A DNA stretch of 64,000 bases, from NCBI RefSeq assembly GCF_027570035.1, contig NZ_JAKMUU010000001.1, forward strand, positions 310,001-374,000, given 5' to 3'. This document shows, one piece after another, positions 18,996 to 28,444 of the stretch. The position numbers and the translations under genes were made by a program. Position 1 is the first letter of the stretch. Each line of letters begins with the position of its first letter. Under the pieces are notes generated by a model. That model had not been told where the DNA came from, ran no database searches, and worked only from the letters and a program-made list of their open reading frames with translations. This stretch comes from Corynebacterium curieae (GTDB taxonomy: Bacteria > Actinomycetota > Actinomycetes > Mycobacteriales > Mycobacteriaceae).

Positions 18996-21851
18996 TTAGT
19001 CGCGCGGAACCTCGACCTCTTCGTAGGCCTGAATGATGTCGCCTACCTGGATATCCGGGTAAGAGAGCACCATGCCGCACTCATAGCCGGCCTTGATTTC
19101 GGTTGCGTCATCCTTTTCGTGGCGCAGGGATTCGATCTTGGCGTCGGCAGTGATGACGTTGTTATCGCGCAGCAGGCGAACCTTGCCGTTGCGGACAACC
19201 TTGCCCTCGGTAACCATGCAGCCGGCGATGGTACCCACCGCGGAGGACTTGAACAGTGCGCGGATTTCGGCCGCACCGGTGTCGCGTTCCTCGTAAATCG
19301 GCTTGAGCATGCCCTTGAGAGCAGCCTCGACCTCTTCGATGGCCTTGTAGATGATCGTATAGTAACGAATATCCACGCCCTCTTGGGTGGCCATCTCCGT
19401 TGCCTTGCCTTCCGCGCGAGTGTTGAAGGCAATAATGACGGCGTCGGAAGCCGCTGCGAGGGAAACGTTGGTCTCGGTCACAGCGCCCACACCACGGTCG
19501 ATGATGTTGAGCTCGACTTCGTCCTCGGTCTTGATATCCAGCAGGGCGTCTTCCAGTGCCTCGACGGAACCGGCGTTGTCGCCCTTGAGGATGAGGTTGA
19601 GGGTAGAAGTCTCCTGCAATACCTTGTCCAGATCCTCCAAGGAGACGCGCTTGCGCTGCTTTGCCTGTAGGGCAGAGCGCTTGCGAGCATCACGCTGGTT
19701 AGCAATCTGGCGGGCAACGCGGTCATCTTCTACAACCAGCAGGTTATCGCCAGCGCCCGGCACACCAGATAGACCCTGGACCTGCACCGGACGGGATGGA
19801 CCGGCCTCTTCGACGTCGCCGCCGAACTCATCGAGCATGCGGCGGACGCGACCGTGCGCATCGCCGACAACGATGGAGTCACCCACGTGCAAGGTGCCGC
19901 GCTGGACGATGACCGTCGCAACCGGACCACGGCCGCGGTCCAAGTGCGCCTCAATAGCCACGCCCTGTGCGTCCATGTCTGGGTTAGCGGTCAACTCCAG
20001 AGCAGCGTCCGCGGTCAGGATGACAGACTCGAGCAGCTGGTCAATGTTCTTGCCCTGCTTCGCGGAAATGTCCACGAACATGGTGTCGCCACCATACTCC
20101 TCCGGAACCAGGCCGTACTCGGTGAGCTGGCCACGGATCTTATCCGGCTGAGCCTCCGGCTTATCCACCTTGTTCACAGCCACGACAACCGGAATATCGG
20201 CAGCCTTGGCGTGGTTGATGGCCTCCACAGTCTGTGGCATGACACCGTCATCGGCGGCAACCACGAGGATGGCCAAGTCGGTGGACTTAGCACCACGGGC
20301 ACGCATGGCCGTAAAGGCCTCGTGACCTGGGGTATCCAGGAAGGTAATGGTGCGTTCGCCGTCCACGTCTACCGTGGTCTGGTATGCACCAATGCCCTGG
20401 GTAATGCCGCCTTCCTCGTGGGCACCTTCGTTGGTCTTACGGATGGCGTCCAACAGGCGGGTCTTACCGTGGTCAACGTGACCCATGACGGAGACGACTG
20501 GAGGACGATTCTCCAGTGCGTCCTCGCCTCCTTCATCCTCGCCGAACTTGAGATCGAAGGACTCAAGCAGCTCGCGGTCCTCATCCTCAGGGGAGACAAC
20601 CTCGACGTTGTAATTGATCTCAGAGCCGAGCAGCTGCAGCGTATCTTCCGATACCGATGCGGTTGCGGTCACCATTTCACCGAGGTTGAACAGTGCCTGC
20701 ACCAATGATGCTGGATCCGCACCGATCTTCTCGGCGAAGTCAGACAGCGAAGCACCGCGACGCAGGCGGACGGTTTGGCCCTTGCCGTCAGGCAAGCGCA
20801 CGCCGCCTACGACGTGCTTCTGCTGCTCCTCGTACTCATGGCGCTTCTGACGCTTGGACTTCTTGCCCTTGCGTGGAGCGCCACCTGGACGGCCGAAAGC
20901 ACCGGCGGTGCCACCGCGACGTCCGCCGCGTCCGCCTCCGCGGAAACCGCCCGGACGTCCGCCGCCTGGGCCACCGTGACCCGGTCCGCCGTGGCCGCCG
21001 CGACCGCGGCCGCCACGTCCACCACCGCTCGGTGCCTTGGACGGCATCGATGCGGGGTTCGGGTGGGAAGGCATCATGGCCGGGGATGGACGGCGACCGC
21101 CGCCACCCTGGTTATTGCCACCCTGTCGGCTATTTCCACCCTCGTGCTGGCCGCCACGCTTGCCGCGGTTATCGCCTGGCTTATTGCCGCCACGCTGGCC
21201 CTTGGAGCCACCCGGGCGTGGGCCTGGACGGTTATCGCCACCACCCGTGGAGAACGGGTTATTAGCTACGCGGCGGGAGCCGCCTGGCTTTGGCATCGGG
21301 CGAGGCATGGAGTTGCCTGGGGTCGGGCGCTCGCCCGACTTCTTGCCAGCAGCCTGGCCTGGCTTTGGTGCGCCTTGACCGGGCTTGGGCGCAGCAGACT
21401 TAGCGCCAGGCTTCGGTGCTGGAGCACCGGGCTTTGGCGCCGCCGGCTTTGCACCGGGCTTAGCTGCGGCTTGACCTGGCTTTGGTGCACCTTGGCCAGG
21501 CTTAGGCGCAGCAGTCTTTCCTGCACCAGAAGTGGTCGCACCCGGTTTCGGGGTGGCTGCCTTAGCGCCTGGTTTGGGCGCAGCGGACTTAGCACCTGGT
21601 TTAGGTGCGCTAGCCTTTACGGTGCTCTTAGCAGCACCCTTGGCAGCTTTATTGTCCTGCTTCTTCTCGGCAGCATCATCGCCACCGGACTGTGCTTCAT
21701 AATGAGCTCGCATCTTCTTGACCACCGGTGGTTCGATGGTGGAAGAAGCAGTCTTTACAAACTCACCCTGTTCCTTCAGGGTGGCGAGCAGTTCCTTGCT
21801 GGTTACTCCGAGCTGTTTTGCCAGCTCGTGAACACGTAGCTTTCCGGGCAC
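18996..21851 (-). CDS. infB: Translation initiation factor IF-2
   Basis: 951-residue GTPase that brings initiator tRNA to the 30S subunit. An IF2_N helix bundle is at 1-53, a second near 355-420, and the G domain starts with GHVDHGKT at 457-464, followed by DTPGHEAF and NKVDK. Residues 81-169 are a Lys-Pro-Gly-Ala repeat tract in which a 15-residue unit occurs twice exactly (115-129 and 154-168). Residues 190-330 are Gly/Arg/Asn-rich. Start is GTG 21851 with AAGAGGAG upstream. It is part of the rimP-nusA-ylxR-infB-rbfA order. Confidence 0.98.
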   Translation of the reverse strand: MPGKLRVHELAKQLGVTSKELLATLKEQGEFVKTASSTIEPPVVKKMRAHYEAQSGGDDAAEKKQDNKAAKGAAKSTVKASAPKPGAKSAAPKPGAKAATPKPGATTSGAGKTAAPKPGQGAPKPGQAAAKPGAKPAAPKPGAPAPKPGAKSAAPKPGQGAPKPGQAAGKKSGERPTPGNSMPRPMPKPGGSRRVANNPFSTGGGDNRPGPRPGGSKGQRGGNKPGDNRGKRGGQHEGGNSRQGGNNQGGGGRRPSPAMMPSHPNPASMPSKAPSGGGRGGRGRGGHGGPGHGGPGGGRPGGFRGGGRGGRRGGTAGAFGRPGGAPRKGKKSKRQKRHEYEEQQKHVVGGVRLPDGKGQTVRLRRGASLSDFAEKIGADPASLVQALFNLGEMVTATASVSEDTLQLLGSEINYNVEVVSPEDEDRELLESFDLKFGEDEGGEDALENRPPVVSVMGHVDHGKTRLLDAIRKTNEGAHEEGGITQGIGAYQTTVDVDGERTITFLDTPGHEAFTAMRARGAKSTDLAILVVAADDGVMPQTVEAINHAKAADIPVVVAVNKVDKPEAQPDKIRGQLTEYGLVPEEYGGDTMFVDISAKQGKNIDQLLESVILTADAALELTANPDMDAQGVAIEAHLDRGRGPVATVIVQRGTLHVGDSIVVGDAHGRVRRMLDEFGGDVEEAGPSRPVQVQGLSGVPGAGDNLLVVEDDRVARQIANQRDARKRSALQAKQRKRVSLEDLDKVLQETSTLNLILKGDNAGSVEALEDALLDIKTEDEVELNIIDRGVGAVTETNVSLAAASDAVIIAFNTRAEGKATEMATQEGVDIRYYTIIYKAIEEVEAALKGMLKPIYEERDTGAAEIRALFKSSAVGTIAGCMVTEGKVVRNGKVRLLRDNNVITADAKIESLRHEKDDATEIKAGYECGMVLSYPDIQVGDIIQAYEEVEVPRD
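21345..21611 (-). repeat. Degenerate KPGA-coding repeats inside infB
   Basis: Tandem and interspersed copies of short units coding APKPGA/APKPGQ. They are visible on the plus strand as recurring gcctggctttggtgc-like and cgcctggtttgggc-like blocks. Such tracts are prone to copy-number change. Confidence 0.8.
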
Positions 21852-21871
21852 TTGTCTCCTCTTGGTATCGA

Positions 21872-21909
21872 CTAGGAGCCAAGGCCGCGGAAACTGGCCT
21901 GACCCCTAG
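21872..21909 (-). other. Imperfect hairpin in the infB leader
   Basis: Arms beginning and ending in CTAGG...CCTAG, with GGCC/GGCC nearer the loop, lie between the ylxR stop and the infB ribosome-binding site. There is no following T-run, so it looks like a leader or processing element rather than a terminator. Confidence 0.4.
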
Positions 21910-21957
21910 TTAGGTTTGTTGGACTTTCATCGCTGATGCTTCATCGTTGTGCGCTCA

Positions 21958-22305
21958 TCAGTGTTCGGTCTTCCTTTGTAACTCTGGTTCGTACGACTCT
22001 AACGCGGAATCTCCCGCATTCGGTACCTGTTCGCTGTGCGCATCCAAGTACCGACGTACCTGACCTGTGTCCACGGGTGCGGACGTGCGAAGCGCGCGCT
22101 TGAAGGCGTGTTTGCGCTCCGCCAGCTCGAGTGCAGAAAGAGTGGGGATGATCCACGCCCCACGGCCGGGAAGCCGGCGGTGCGGATCCGCTACCAGACG
22201 ACGCCCCTGCGGATCAGTGCGGTCGATGACCACCCGAAGCAAGTCCGTGTCTGGCAGGCGGCGGCGAGTAGCGATACAGGTCCGGAGTCTTTGCCTCTCA
22301 GACAT
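21958..22305 (-). CDS. ylxR: YlxR-family RNA-binding protein (DUF448)
   Basis: 115-residue basic protein found between nusA and infB in most Gram-positive bacteria. It has the opening RTCIATRRRLP, then LLRVVID and the family GRGAWI motif. YlxR proteins have been linked to RNase P and rRNA maturation; the role here is by family. AAGGAG lies five bases before ATG 22305, which rules out the longer frame beginning at 22350. The last 35 residues are acidic and variable. Confidence 0.9.
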   Translation of the reverse strand: MSERQRLRTCIATRRRLPDTDLLRVVIDRTDPQGRRLVADPHRRLPGRGAWIIPTLSALELAERKHAFKRALRTSAPVDTGQVRRYLDAHSEQVPNAGDSALESYEPELQRKTEH

Positions 22306-22390
22306 CCAACTCCTTACTTTTCGCGTCGCCACTAAGCCCCCATTCTGCAACTGGGCCGTTTACTAGCCTACGCTACAAAAGCGCAGATCC

Positions 22391-23407
22391 TTAATTAGCA
22401 TCAGCGTCCGAATGAATATCGATCTTCCAGCCGGTCAAACGGGCAGCTAAGCGAGCATTTTGTCCCTCTTTACCAATGGCTAGGGACAGCTGATAGTCCG
22501 GTACTACCACGCGAGCAACTTGCGCCTCATTGTCCACCACGGTGACCTTGACCACCTTCGAGGGGGCCAAGGCATTGCCCACGTAAACCGTAGGATCCTC
22601 GCTGTAGTCAATGATGTCGATCTTTTCTCCACCGAGCTGGCGCATGATGTTATTGACGCGCTGACCGCGCGGGCCGATGCAAGCACCCTTAGCGTTCAAT
22701 CCCTTGGCATGCCCGATGACGGCCACCTTGGAGCGGTGTCCCGCCTCACGGGCGATGGCGATCATTTCTACGGTGCCATCGGCCACCTCTGGAACTTCGA
22801 GCTCGAAGAGACCACGAACCAATTCTGGGTGGGTACGCGAAAGGTTAATCTGCACCTGAGCGCCGTTGCGGTTTACGCCTACGACATAGGCCTTAATGCG
22901 GTCACCGTGCTCGAGCTTTTCCCCCGGAATCTGCTCGGCCGGCAGCAAAATGCCGTCCTGGGATTCCAACTCAGAGCCCAGCTGGACCACGACGATGCCG
23001 CGGGCATTAGCACGCGCATCGCGCTGGACGATGCCGCTGACCACGCGGCCGGAAAGCTCCGAGTAGGAATCGTAGGTGCGCTCCGCCTCGGCCTCGCGCA
23101 GCTTGCGAAGGATAGCCTCGCGCACAGCCTGTGCACCTACACGTCCAAAGTTTTCCGGGGTGTCATCGTATTCGGTAGTTACTTCCCCAGTTTCTGGGTC
23201 ACGCTCCGAGACAATGACGCTGACTGCACCGGTAGTGGCATCGATATCGACGCGGGACTTGGCGCCTTCTACCTTGCCGCCAGCATTAGACTCGCGGTAA
23301 TCAAGGTAGGAATACAACAAGGCACCCGCAATCGCTTCCAGCAGGTCCTTCACTGGGACATTGCGCTCGGATTCGATGGTACGAAGTGCCTCAAGATCAA
23401 TATTCAC
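22391..23407 (-). CDS. nusA: Transcription termination/antitermination factor NusA
   Basis: 338-residue RNA polymerase accessory factor. It has an N-terminal NTD (MNIDLEALRTIESER), an S1 domain near residue 120-190 (SGRVVSGIVQRDAR), and two KH domains including GACIGPRGQRVNNI and LAIGKEGQNARLAARLTGWKI. It stops after the second KH, the usual short actinobacterial form without acidic repeats. Start is GTG 23407 with GAGGAATGACAA upstream. It follows rimP by 23 bases. Confidence 0.97.
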   Translation of the reverse strand: MNIDLEALRTIESERNVPVKDLLEAIAGALLYSYLDYRESNAGGKVEGAKSRVDIDATTGAVSVIVSERDPETGEVTTEYDDTPENFGRVGAQAVREAILRKLREAEAERTYDSYSELSGRVVSGIVQRDARANARGIVVVQLGSELESQDGILLPAEQIPGEKLEHGDRIKAYVVGVNRNGAQVQINLSRTHPELVRGLFELEVPEVADGTVEMIAIAREAGHRSKVAVIGHAKGLNAKGACIGPRGQRVNNIMRQLGGEKIDIIDYSEDPTVYVGNALAPSKVVKVTVVDNEAQVARVVVPDYQLSLAIGKEGQNARLAARLTGWKIDIHSDADAN

Positions 23408-23430
23408 TTGTCATTCCTCTCGGTTGCCGG

Positions 23431-23970
23431 TTAGTTTACGGCTTCTTCAAACGTCTTTTGCACTGCCTCCAGCTCCTGTTCGGACGGCTGTGCAAATTCA
23501 ATTTCTACCACTGCGCGGGCAATGTTTTCCAATCGTTCGGCCCGCGCCTGCACGTCCTTTTTGCTTGCCGTGATAAGGATTACGGCATCGGCGGCGTCGT
23601 TAAGCGCGCCAATGCGCGCTGTCTGGGTTTTGCCATCGCCAAGATCGAAGGAAACCTTGCGCCCGCGGTTGCGGCGCCAGTGGCGCGGTGCGGTCAGCGG
23701 CAGATCCGCACCAGGGGTGGAAACCTCCAAGGTGTATCCGGCACCAAAGTTGAGCTCCCCTTGCGCTTCCTTGTCATCAAAGAAGGCGGAAATCTCGTTG
23801 GATACTTCCTCCAGTACATCGGAACTAGGACGTGTGTCCCCATCAATGCGAATGATCACCTGGGACTTCTTGCCCGCTTTGGTGGTCTTAATGTCTTCTA
23901 CATCCAACCCTCTTTCAGCTAGCTTTGGTTGCAGGAGATCGGTCAATTGTTGTGCATCTGGGAAAGCCAT
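23431..23970 (-). CDS. rimP: Ribosome maturation factor RimP
   Basis: 179-residue 30S assembly factor. The signature segments are GLDVEDIKTTKAGKKSQVIIRID, LEVSTPGADLPL and the ARIEEVEFAQP-like end (ARAVVEIEFAQP). The open frame extends to 24114 without homology; ATG 23970 is preferred because the conserved protein starts there (MAFPDAQQLTDLL) and TAGGCT is seven bases upstream. First gene of rimP-nusA-ylxR-infB, divergent from the DUF4439 gene. Confidence 0.94.
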   Translation of the reverse strand: MAFPDAQQLTDLLQPKLAERGLDVEDIKTTKAGKKSQVIIRIDGDTRPSSDVLEEVSNEISAFFDDKEAQGELNFGAGYTLEVSTPGADLPLTAPRHWRRNRGRKVSFDLGDGKTQTARIGALNDAADAVILITASKKDVQARAERLENIARAVVEIEFAQPSEQELEAVQKTFEEAVN

Positions 23971-23977
23971 GCCCACT

Positions 23978-24001
23978 AGCCTACGTGCTACGAGGTACAG
24001 T
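23978..24001. promoter_or_regulatory. Back-to-back -10 boxes of rimP and the DUF4439 gene
   Basis: Minus-strand TAGGCT (23978-23983) is seven bases before rimP ATG 23970. Plus-strand TACAGT (23996-24001) is seven bases before GTG 24009. The start codons are only 38 bp apart, so both transcripts would be leaderless. Confidence 0.5.
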
Positions 24002-24008
24002 CTTTTGG

Positions 24009-24860
24009 GTGAACCGCCGACGCATTGCTTTGACCCTCGTAGCCTCAACCGCCACCCTGCCCGCTTTAGCGGGGTGCCAAGCGGTCGATTCCGTCGTCGA
24101 CTATTTCGGCCCACGGCCGGAAAATAGGCTGCTTATGCTTGCCGACGCCGCCGCAACCGACGCCCTTGCTTTAAGCGGCGTCGACGACCATGCCGCCGAC
24201 CTGCGCAACGCACAAGCCGACGCGCTTTATGCCGAAATTACGCGCCTGTGCGGCACCAATGACGCCGGTAATGCCCCGCGATCCTGCGAGGTGGAGCGCC
24301 CAACTAAAGCCAACCGCGCTGCGGACTCTGGCGAAATCATGGAAAATGCCGCCTCCGCGACTACCGCAGCAGCCGATGAGGTCACCGTGGAGTCGCGCGC
24401 GCTGGTAACTGAACAAGCCATCGCGCTCAATGCTTGGCTTCCCGGCGATGCCCCAGATATCCCAGAGCTTTCCCAACCGGAGCAAAAAAGCGCAGCCGAT
24501 CTGCTCAGCTGGGAGTATGAGCAGGCCTTCGGTCTGGATTTCGCACGAGCCTACGTAGGCCCCGAACACGAAGATAATGTGGACCATCGTTTAGAGGTCC
24601 ACCACCGCCGCATCGATGCCCTCCAGGAGGCATTGAGCCGGTATGGAAACGTGCCGCAACCCGAGCCGGCTTACTCCTCCGGTGACCAGGATCTCCCCCA
24701 TGATTCCGCGTCTGCGCTGGGCTTTATAGGCGGCCTTGCCGAGCAGGACAGCCGTAAGTGGTCCGCTGCCGCTTCGCAGGCGGCGCAAGAAGAAACACCG
24801 GATCAAGAATGGGTTACGTGGCTCATCGGCATCGCGGCCGAGTCTCACGGAATGCGATAA
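24009..24860 (+). CDS. DUF4439 ferritin-like lipoprotein
   Basis: 283-residue predicted lipoprotein. The signal sequence VNRRRIALTLVAS leads into a lipobox LAGC near residue 22. The C-terminal part, about 130-283, is helical (EQAIALNAWLPG, LLSWEYEQAFGLDFARAYVG, HHRRIDALQEALSRYG) and matches the ferritin-like DUF4439 layout seen next to rimP in actinobacteria. Function unknown; metal-binding residues are not certain. Start is GTG 24009, with TACAGT seven bases upstream and no ribosome-binding site. Confidence 0.78.
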   Translation: MNRRRIALTLVASTATLPALAGCQAVDSVVDYFGPRPENRLLMLADAAATDALALSGVDDHAADLRNAQADALYAEITRLCGTNDAGNAPRSCEVERPTKANRAADSGEIMENAASATTAAADEVTVESRALVTEQAIALNAWLPGDAPDIPELSQPEQKSAADLLSWEYEQAFGLDFARAYVGPEHEDNVDHRLEVHHRRIDALQEALSRYGNVPQPEPAYSSGDQDLPHDSASALGFIGGLAEQDSRKWSAAASQAAQEETPDQEWVTWLIGIAAESHGMR

Positions 24861-24999
24861 GACAGGCTGACCGCCTGTAAATCCCCTGAACACTAGTCAG
24901 CGAAATTGCAGCGACCTTTACGGCACTATGCATTGCTTTCGCTCCGCAAACGTGCGTAGGTTGGTGCACCATGAGCTTGCAGGAGATACCGCAAGCTAA

Positions 25000-25359
<360 letters not shown>

Positions 25360-25382
25360 TCTCTAGCTCCGGCGCGCTACAT

Positions 25383-25442
25383 AAAGCCGGCCTCTTCCCT
25401 CACTCCGCGGGATTGCCGCGGGACCAGGAAGAGGCCGGCTTT
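25383..25442 (+). terminator. Terminator after the Rpf gene
   Basis: Sixteen-bp arms (25383-25398, 25427-25442) enclosing a second CCGCGG stem, ending in T-rich sequence. Confidence 0.92.
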
Positions 25443-25485
25443 TGTGCTACACTTGGCTAGCTAAGATGCAGGAATCTGAATGCCC

Positions 25486-25848
25486 CTAAGCCTCGTGCTT
25501 AGCGATATTCCAGGCGTACATCATCAGTAGCACCTGCAGCGGCTGGCGAATAATGTGATAGAGCTTCTTCGGCCACCCAGACTTGCGCTCGATCCACGCG
25601 TGGTACATATTGGCTGGCCACACCGCGGCAAAGAGGACGAGCGCAGAAGCACCGCCAAACCCTCGGGTGGCGCGGCGGCGCAGCAATGTACCCGTCGCTA
25701 TCTCCCAAAGACCAGAAGCAAAGTTATAAAACCGCGCGGGACCAGGAAGTTGCGGCGGGACGATGGATTCGAATGTCTTCGCCTTCACAAAGTGCAGCAC
25801 GCCCATAGTGGAAAGAACCGCGGAAAGCCCATTTTTCTGAAGATTCAT
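25486..25848 (-). CDS. Small DoxX-like membrane protein
   Basis: 120-residue protein with about four hydrophobic helices (LSAVLSTMGVLHFV, FYNFASGLWEIATGTLL, ASALVLFAAVWPANMYH, LYHIIRQPLQVLLMMYAW). It resembles DoxX/DoxD-like integral membrane proteins. No function can be assigned. ATG 25848 is preferred over GTG 25857, because TACCGT (overlapping that GTG) lies seven bases before the ATG. It stands between Rpf and proS. Confidence 0.65.
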   Translation of the reverse strand: MNLQKNGLSAVLSTMGVLHFVKAKTFESIVPPQLPGPARFYNFASGLWEIATGTLLRRRATRGFGGASALVLFAAVWPANMYHAWIERKSGWPKKLYHIIRQPLQVLLMMYAWNIAKHEA

Positions 25849-25855
25849 GCCTTCC

Positions 25856-25861
25856 ACGGTA
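25856..25861 (-). promoter_or_regulatory. Candidate -10 box of the DoxX-like gene
   Basis: TACCGT on the minus strand, seven bases before ATG 25848; it overlaps the alternative GTG start. Confidence 0.4.
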
Positions 25862-25888
25862 CCCCGCCGCGCAGCCTTGCGTGCCCCT

Positions 25889-27658
25889 CTAGCCGCGCAC
25901 GAGCTCTAGGATCTTATCCACAATCTCCTCGGCTGGGACCTCAAGGGTCTCGCCGCCACGGATGCGCAGCTCAATTTTTCCTTCCTTGAAGGCACGGCCC
26001 AGAATTGCCACGAACGGCATGCCGAGCAGCTCTGCATCCTTGAACTTCACGCCTGGCGAGACCTTTGGGCGGTCATCAAATAGCACCTCAAGGCCCTTAG
26101 CAGAAAGCTCTTCTACCAGTTTGTCGCCGGCCTCCATGGCTGCCGCATCCTTATTGGCCACGGCTACGTGTACCTGGTACGGCGCAACGGCTACCGGCCA
26201 GTTTAGGCCCTTGTCATCGTGGCGCTGCTCCGCTAGGACGGCCAGCATGCGAGTAATGCCAATGCCATAAGAGCCCATGGTAGGAACCGCTCGCTTGCCG
26301 TTTTCATCCAAGATTTGCACGTCGAAAGCCTCGGTGTACTTGCGCCCCAGCTGGAAGATGTGGCCAAGCTCGATGCCGCGCTCCAGGGTCAAAGTGCCCT
26401 GGTTATCTGGGGCAAGGTCACCTTCCTTGACCTCTGCGGCCTCAATGAACTCATCCACGGTGAAATCGCGGCCGGCCACGCAGCTAACCACGTGTCGCTC
26501 GCTCGCGTCAGCGCCGGTGATCCACGCCGTACCCTTGACCACGCGCGGATCGGCCATGACCTTGATGTCATTGTCATTTAGCGCACGCGGGCCGACATAG
26601 CCCTTGACCAAGAAATCATTGTCCGCAAAGTCCTTGTCCCCTGCCAGTTCAAATTCCACCGGCTCGAGTGCTGCCTCAAGGCGCTTTTCATCCAGTTCGC
26701 GATCACCAGGGATGAGCACGGCGGCCAACTCGGTCTCGCGCTCCTCACTCTCAGCGGCCGGGCGGAAGAGTTTTATCATCATGCATTTGAGGGTGTCTGC
26801 GGCGGTGACCTCGCGGCCGTCGACAGTAATGCCCGCACCCTGAGCCCATTCGACCAAGGCCTCAATGGTCTCTGCATTCGGAGTATCGCGTTCCTGTGCC
26901 TCCGGCTGGCCCTCGATGTCCTTCTCCGCCGGCGCTGGGGTAACCACGGCCTCGACATTGGCCGCATAGTCGCCCTCGGTAGAGCGTACAAAAGTATCCT
27001 CGCCCACCTCAGATACGGCGAGGAACTCCTCGGAGGCAGAACCACCCATCGCGCCAGAGGTGGCCTTACAGATGGCGTAATCGATCTCTAGGCGGTTGAA
27101 GATATTTTGATACGCCTTGCGATGGCGGCTATAGGACTCGTCCAAGCCCTCATCGGTCATGTCGAAGGAATAGGAATCCTTCATGGTGAACTCACGGCCG
27201 CGTAGCACACCTGCGCGGGGGCGCTCCTCGTCGCGGTACTTGGTCTGAATCTGGTACAGGGTAACCGGGAAATCCTTATAAGAGGAGTACATATCCTTGA
27301 CCGCGTTGGCGAACATTTCCTCGTGGGTAGGACCAAGCAGCATATCTGCGTTCTTGCGGTCCTTCAGGCGGAAGAGGTTATCGCCGTATTCAACCCAACG
27401 GTTGGTTTTCTCATAAGGCTCGCGCGGCAGCAAGGCGGGAAACAGCATTTCTTGGCCGCCAATGGCATCCATTTCCTGACGGACTACGTCTTCAATCTTG
27501 CGCAGGGTGCGCAGGCCCAACGGCAGCCAGGTATAAACGCCCGGCGCGACACGGCGTACATATCCGGCGCGCACCAGCAGCTTGTGGCTAGGGACCTCGG
27601 CATCAGCTGGGTCCTCACGAAGGGTACGGAGAAATAGTTCAGAAAGGCGGGTAATCAT
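25889..27658 (-). CDS. proS: Prolyl-tRNA synthetase
   Basis: Class II aminoacyl-tRNA synthetase, 589 residues, bacterial long form. Motif 1 lies in [18 protein letters not shown] and motif 2 in [17 protein letters not shown]. An editing INS domain spans about 220-400, and motif 3 is GIGITR. The C-terminal anticodon-binding domain includes [24 protein letters not shown] 27658 is chosen over TTG 27664 because TATATT lies seven bases before it. It diverges from yaaA across 31 bp. Confidence 0.97.
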   Translation of the reverse strand: MITRLSELFLRTLREDPADAEVPSHKLLVRAGYVRRVAPGVYTWLPLGLRTLRKIEDVVRQEMDAIGGQEMLFPALLPREPYEKTNRWVEYGDNLFRLKDRKNADMLLGPTHEEMFANAVKDMYSSYKDFPVTLYQIQTKYRDEERPRAGVLRGREFTMKDSYSFDMTDEGLDESYSRHRKAYQNIFNRLEIDYAICKATSGAMGGSASEEFLAVSEVGEDTFVRSTEGDYAANVEAVVTPAPAEKDIEGQPEAQERDTPNAETIEALVEWAQGAGITVDGREVTAADTLKCMMIKLFRPAAESEERETELAAVLIPGDRELDEKRLEAALEPVEFELAGDKDFADNDFLVKGYVGPRALNDNDIKVMADPRVVKGTAWITGADASERHVVSCVAGRDFTVDEFIEAAEVKEGDLAPDNQGTLTLERGIELGHIFQLGRKYTEAFDVQILDENGKRAVPTMGSYGIGITRMLAVLAEQRHDDKGLNWPVAVAPYQVHVAVANKDAAAMEAGDKLVEELSAKGLEVLFDDRPKVSPGVKFKDAELLGMPFVAILGRAFKEGKIELRIRGGETLEVPAEEIVDKILELVRG

Positions 27659-27665
27659 GGACAAA

Positions 27666-27683
27666 AATATACCCCGCTACCCT
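27666..27683. promoter_or_regulatory. Back-to-back -10 boxes of proS and yaaA
   Basis: Minus-strand TATATT (27666-27671) is seven bases before proS ATG 27658. Plus-strand TACCCT (27678-27683) is six bases before yaaA ATG 27690. No Shine-Dalgarno fits either gene well. Confidence 0.5.
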
Positions 27684-27689
27684 GTATAT

Positions 27690-28412
27690 ATGCTCATTAT
27701 CCTCCCTCCTTCAGAAACTAAGGACTACGGCGGCACGGGACAACCGCTTGATTTTGCACAGCTTTCCTTTCCGGAATTGAACGATGCCCGGCGCGAAATT
27801 GCAGCTGAACTGCAGTCTCTTCCGGTAGATGAGGCAATGGAGGTGCTAAAGCTTTCGGAAAAGCTGCGCGGTGAGGCTGAGTCTAATCAGGGGCTCTTTA
27901 CCACCCCCACCATGCCAGCCGTGTTGCGCTATACCGGAGTGCTTTTTGATGCCTTAGATGCTCCTACCCTTCCCGCGTGGGATCGCCTTGCTATTGGCGA
28001 CGCCCTCTTTGGCGTCCTCCGCGCCAGCGACCCTATCCCCCATTACCGGCTCTCGGGTGGCACAAAGCTGGGCGGACGCACCCTGACGTCGCGCTGGGGA
28101 AAACAGATTACACAAGCCTTGGAGAAGGTAGACGATCTTATTGTCGATCTGCGCTCGGGTACGTACCAGCAATTGGGCCGGGTAAAGGATGCGGTGACGG
28201 TACGGGTAGAAAGCGTGCAAGAAGATGGCTCGCGCAAGGTTGTCAGCCACTTCAATAAGCACTACAAGGGCCTTTTAGCCCGCGAGTTGGCGCTCTCGCC
28301 TGCCGACGCCTATAGCGCCGCCGACGTTGCCGCCATCGCGCGCGCCGCGGGTATGACCATTGAAGAACCGGATCCTGGGTCGAGTGAGCTCACGCTCGTC
28401 GTCAAGCGCTAA
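27690..28412 (+). CDS. yaaA: YaaA-family peroxide-stress protein (DUF328)
   Basis: 240-residue protein; E. coli YaaA lowers free iron and limits DNA damage under hydrogen peroxide. Family marks are MLIILPPSETK at the start, LFDALDAPTLP, the SGGTKLGGRTL segment and HFNKHYKGLLAREL near the end. An earlier ATG at 27657 overlaps proS on the other strand and adds residues without homology; 27690 begins exactly at the conserved MLIILPP. Confidence 0.9.
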   Translation: MLIILPPSETKDYGGTGQPLDFAQLSFPELNDARREIAAELQSLPVDEAMEVLKLSEKLRGEAESNQGLFTTPTMPAVLRYTGVLFDALDAPTLPAWDRLAIGDALFGVLRASDPIPHYRLSGGTKLGGRTLTSRWGKQITQALEKVDDLIVDLRSGTYQQLGRVKDAVTVRVESVQEDGSRKVVSHFNKHYKGLLARELALSPADAYSAADVAAIARAAGMTIEEPDPGSSELTLVVKR

Positions 28413-28444
28413 GCCCGTCGCGCGGTCTGCTCAGCACGGTCTGC

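Noticed and set aside
20775..21839. 354-codon open frame on the plus strand
   Set aside because: Antisense to the repeat-rich infB N-terminus; the open frame comes from GC-rich composition.
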